DNA of 64,000 nt from Oceanococcus sp041619555 (GTDB lineage Bacteria > Pseudomonadota > Gammaproteobacteria > Nevskiales > Oceanococcaceae). A program made the position numbers and the translations under genes. Where the stretch lies: positions 7,818 to 71,817 of the forward strand of contig JBFKDQ010000013.1 in assembly GCA_041619555.1 (NCBI GenBank). Direction: 5' to 3'. Positions 63,645-64,000 of the stretch are shown piece after piece (position 1 is the stretch's first letter; the number at the start of each line of letters is the position of its first letter). The notes below the pieces were generated by a model. The model made no database searches. It had not been told where the DNA came from and was given only the letters and a program-made list of their open reading frames with translations.

Positions 63645-64000
63645 CTACAGCGGTTCGCGTTCTAACGATCCTTTGTGTTTCACGTGAAACATTCGAGCGT
63701 GCTGCCGGATTCGATCCGGGATCGAACGTCGTTCAAGGCTGGTTAGAAAGCTTTGCCCTGGATAGTCTGAAATCCAATCAAAGAGTCGATTTCGCGCATT
63801 AACATCAAGTTCAGATGCCAGGTCATCAACGAGAAGAATCGGCCATTGATTCAATCGATGGTGGAATATTTCGGCTTGGGCACAAAGCATTGCCGAAACC
63901 ACCATTTTTTGTTGGCCTCTTGATAGGCTATCTCTCGCAGCCTGGGAGCCAATCGAAATCTTGATCTCCGCTCGGTGAGGCCCGGATTGAGTGAAGCCGC
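63645..64000 (-). CDS. recF: RecF, C-terminal part (cut by the window edge)
   Basis: The open frame runs past the right end of the window; about 117 codons are visible. Read back from the edge it contains TQSGPHRAE, the ABC signature region SRGQQKMVVSA, the Walker B motif LLVDDLASELD, and the typical RecF tail MFHVKHKG. RecF loads RecA at gaps with RecO and RecR. Its place directly upstream of gyrB matches the dnaA-dnaN-recF-gyrB order, so the origin should lie to the right. Confidence 0.93.
   Translation of the reverse strand, partial: GFTQSGPHRAEIKISIGSQAARDSLSRGQQKMVVSAMLCAQAEIFHHRLNQWPILLVDDLASELDVNARNRLFDWISDYPGQSFLTSLERRSIPDRIRQHARMFHVKHKGSLEREPL

Noticed and set aside
1..64000. Defence islands, CRISPR arrays, prophage, IS elements, tRNA or rRNA genes
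   Set aside because: No repeat arrays, transposase or integrase motifs, or tRNA-like cloverleaf sequences were seen on either strand; very diverged elements could still be missed by eye.

Overview
The window is GC-rich chromosomal DNA from a gammaproteobacterium. The evidence is the gene order: argH-algZ-algR-hemC-hemD-hemX-hemY, engB back to back with cytochrome c4-dsbA, lptM-lysA and gyrB-recF are all gammaproteobacterial arrangements, and TamA/TamB, PlsB, LptM and cytochrome c4 point the same way. I cannot name the genus. An aerobic, free-living lineage outside the Enterobacteriaceae (Chromatiales/Xanthomonadales-like) fits best. I recognise no rRNA, tRNA, CRISPR array, prophage or insertion sequence. 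The right edge ends inside recF, so the replication origin with dnaA-dnaN probably lies just beyond it.

Layout. 0-10 kb: a small membrane protein, a TetR repressor with a clear operator, an AcuI/YhdH reductase, FKBP isomerase and PlsB, DUF4112, a TIGR04283-type glycosyltransferase, a DmdC-like acyl-CoA dehydrogenase and a D-cysteine desulfhydrase homologue. 11-15.4 kb: a divergent cyclopropane-synthase-like methyltransferase, DUF2878, then a HAD phosphatase and GT81-like synthase pair that probably makes glucosylglycerate or mannosylglycerate as compatible solute. 15.5-24 kb: polyamine genes (speE, speA), typA, DUF924, and argH-purT. 24-31 kb: one tightly overlapped run algZ-algR-hemC-hemD-hemX-hemY plus an SDR protein that appears to start at CTG.

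31-33 kb: a translationally coupled retropepsin-RimK-M14 deacylase cassette, likely for glutamylation/deglutamylation of a protein or small molecule. 33-40 kb: DUF962, DUF945, a SWIM-SNF2 helicase, and a TrpB-like PLP protein with an extra N-terminal domain and missing TrpB catalytic residues; this is the least explained gene of the window. 40-50 kb: tRNA modification (mnmG, ttcA), DUF2834, DUF2505, glutaminyl cyclase, RF3, fatty-acid desaturase, MATE pump, engB. 50-64 kb: cytochrome c4, dsbA, a periplasmic M14 peptidase, tamA-tamB, lptM-lysA-polA, gyrB and the 3' part of recF.

Most of the window is housekeeping. No complete novel system such as a defence island or biosynthetic cluster is visible. 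The places most worth following are the TrpB-like protein (38.4-39.8 kb), the M14-RimK-retropepsin cassette (30.9-33.3 kb), the degenerate CFAS-like methyltransferase with DUF2878 (11.4-13.0 kb), and two well-formed operators (1.3 kb and 46.15 kb). All statements about families are from memory and motif reading; no database search was run.
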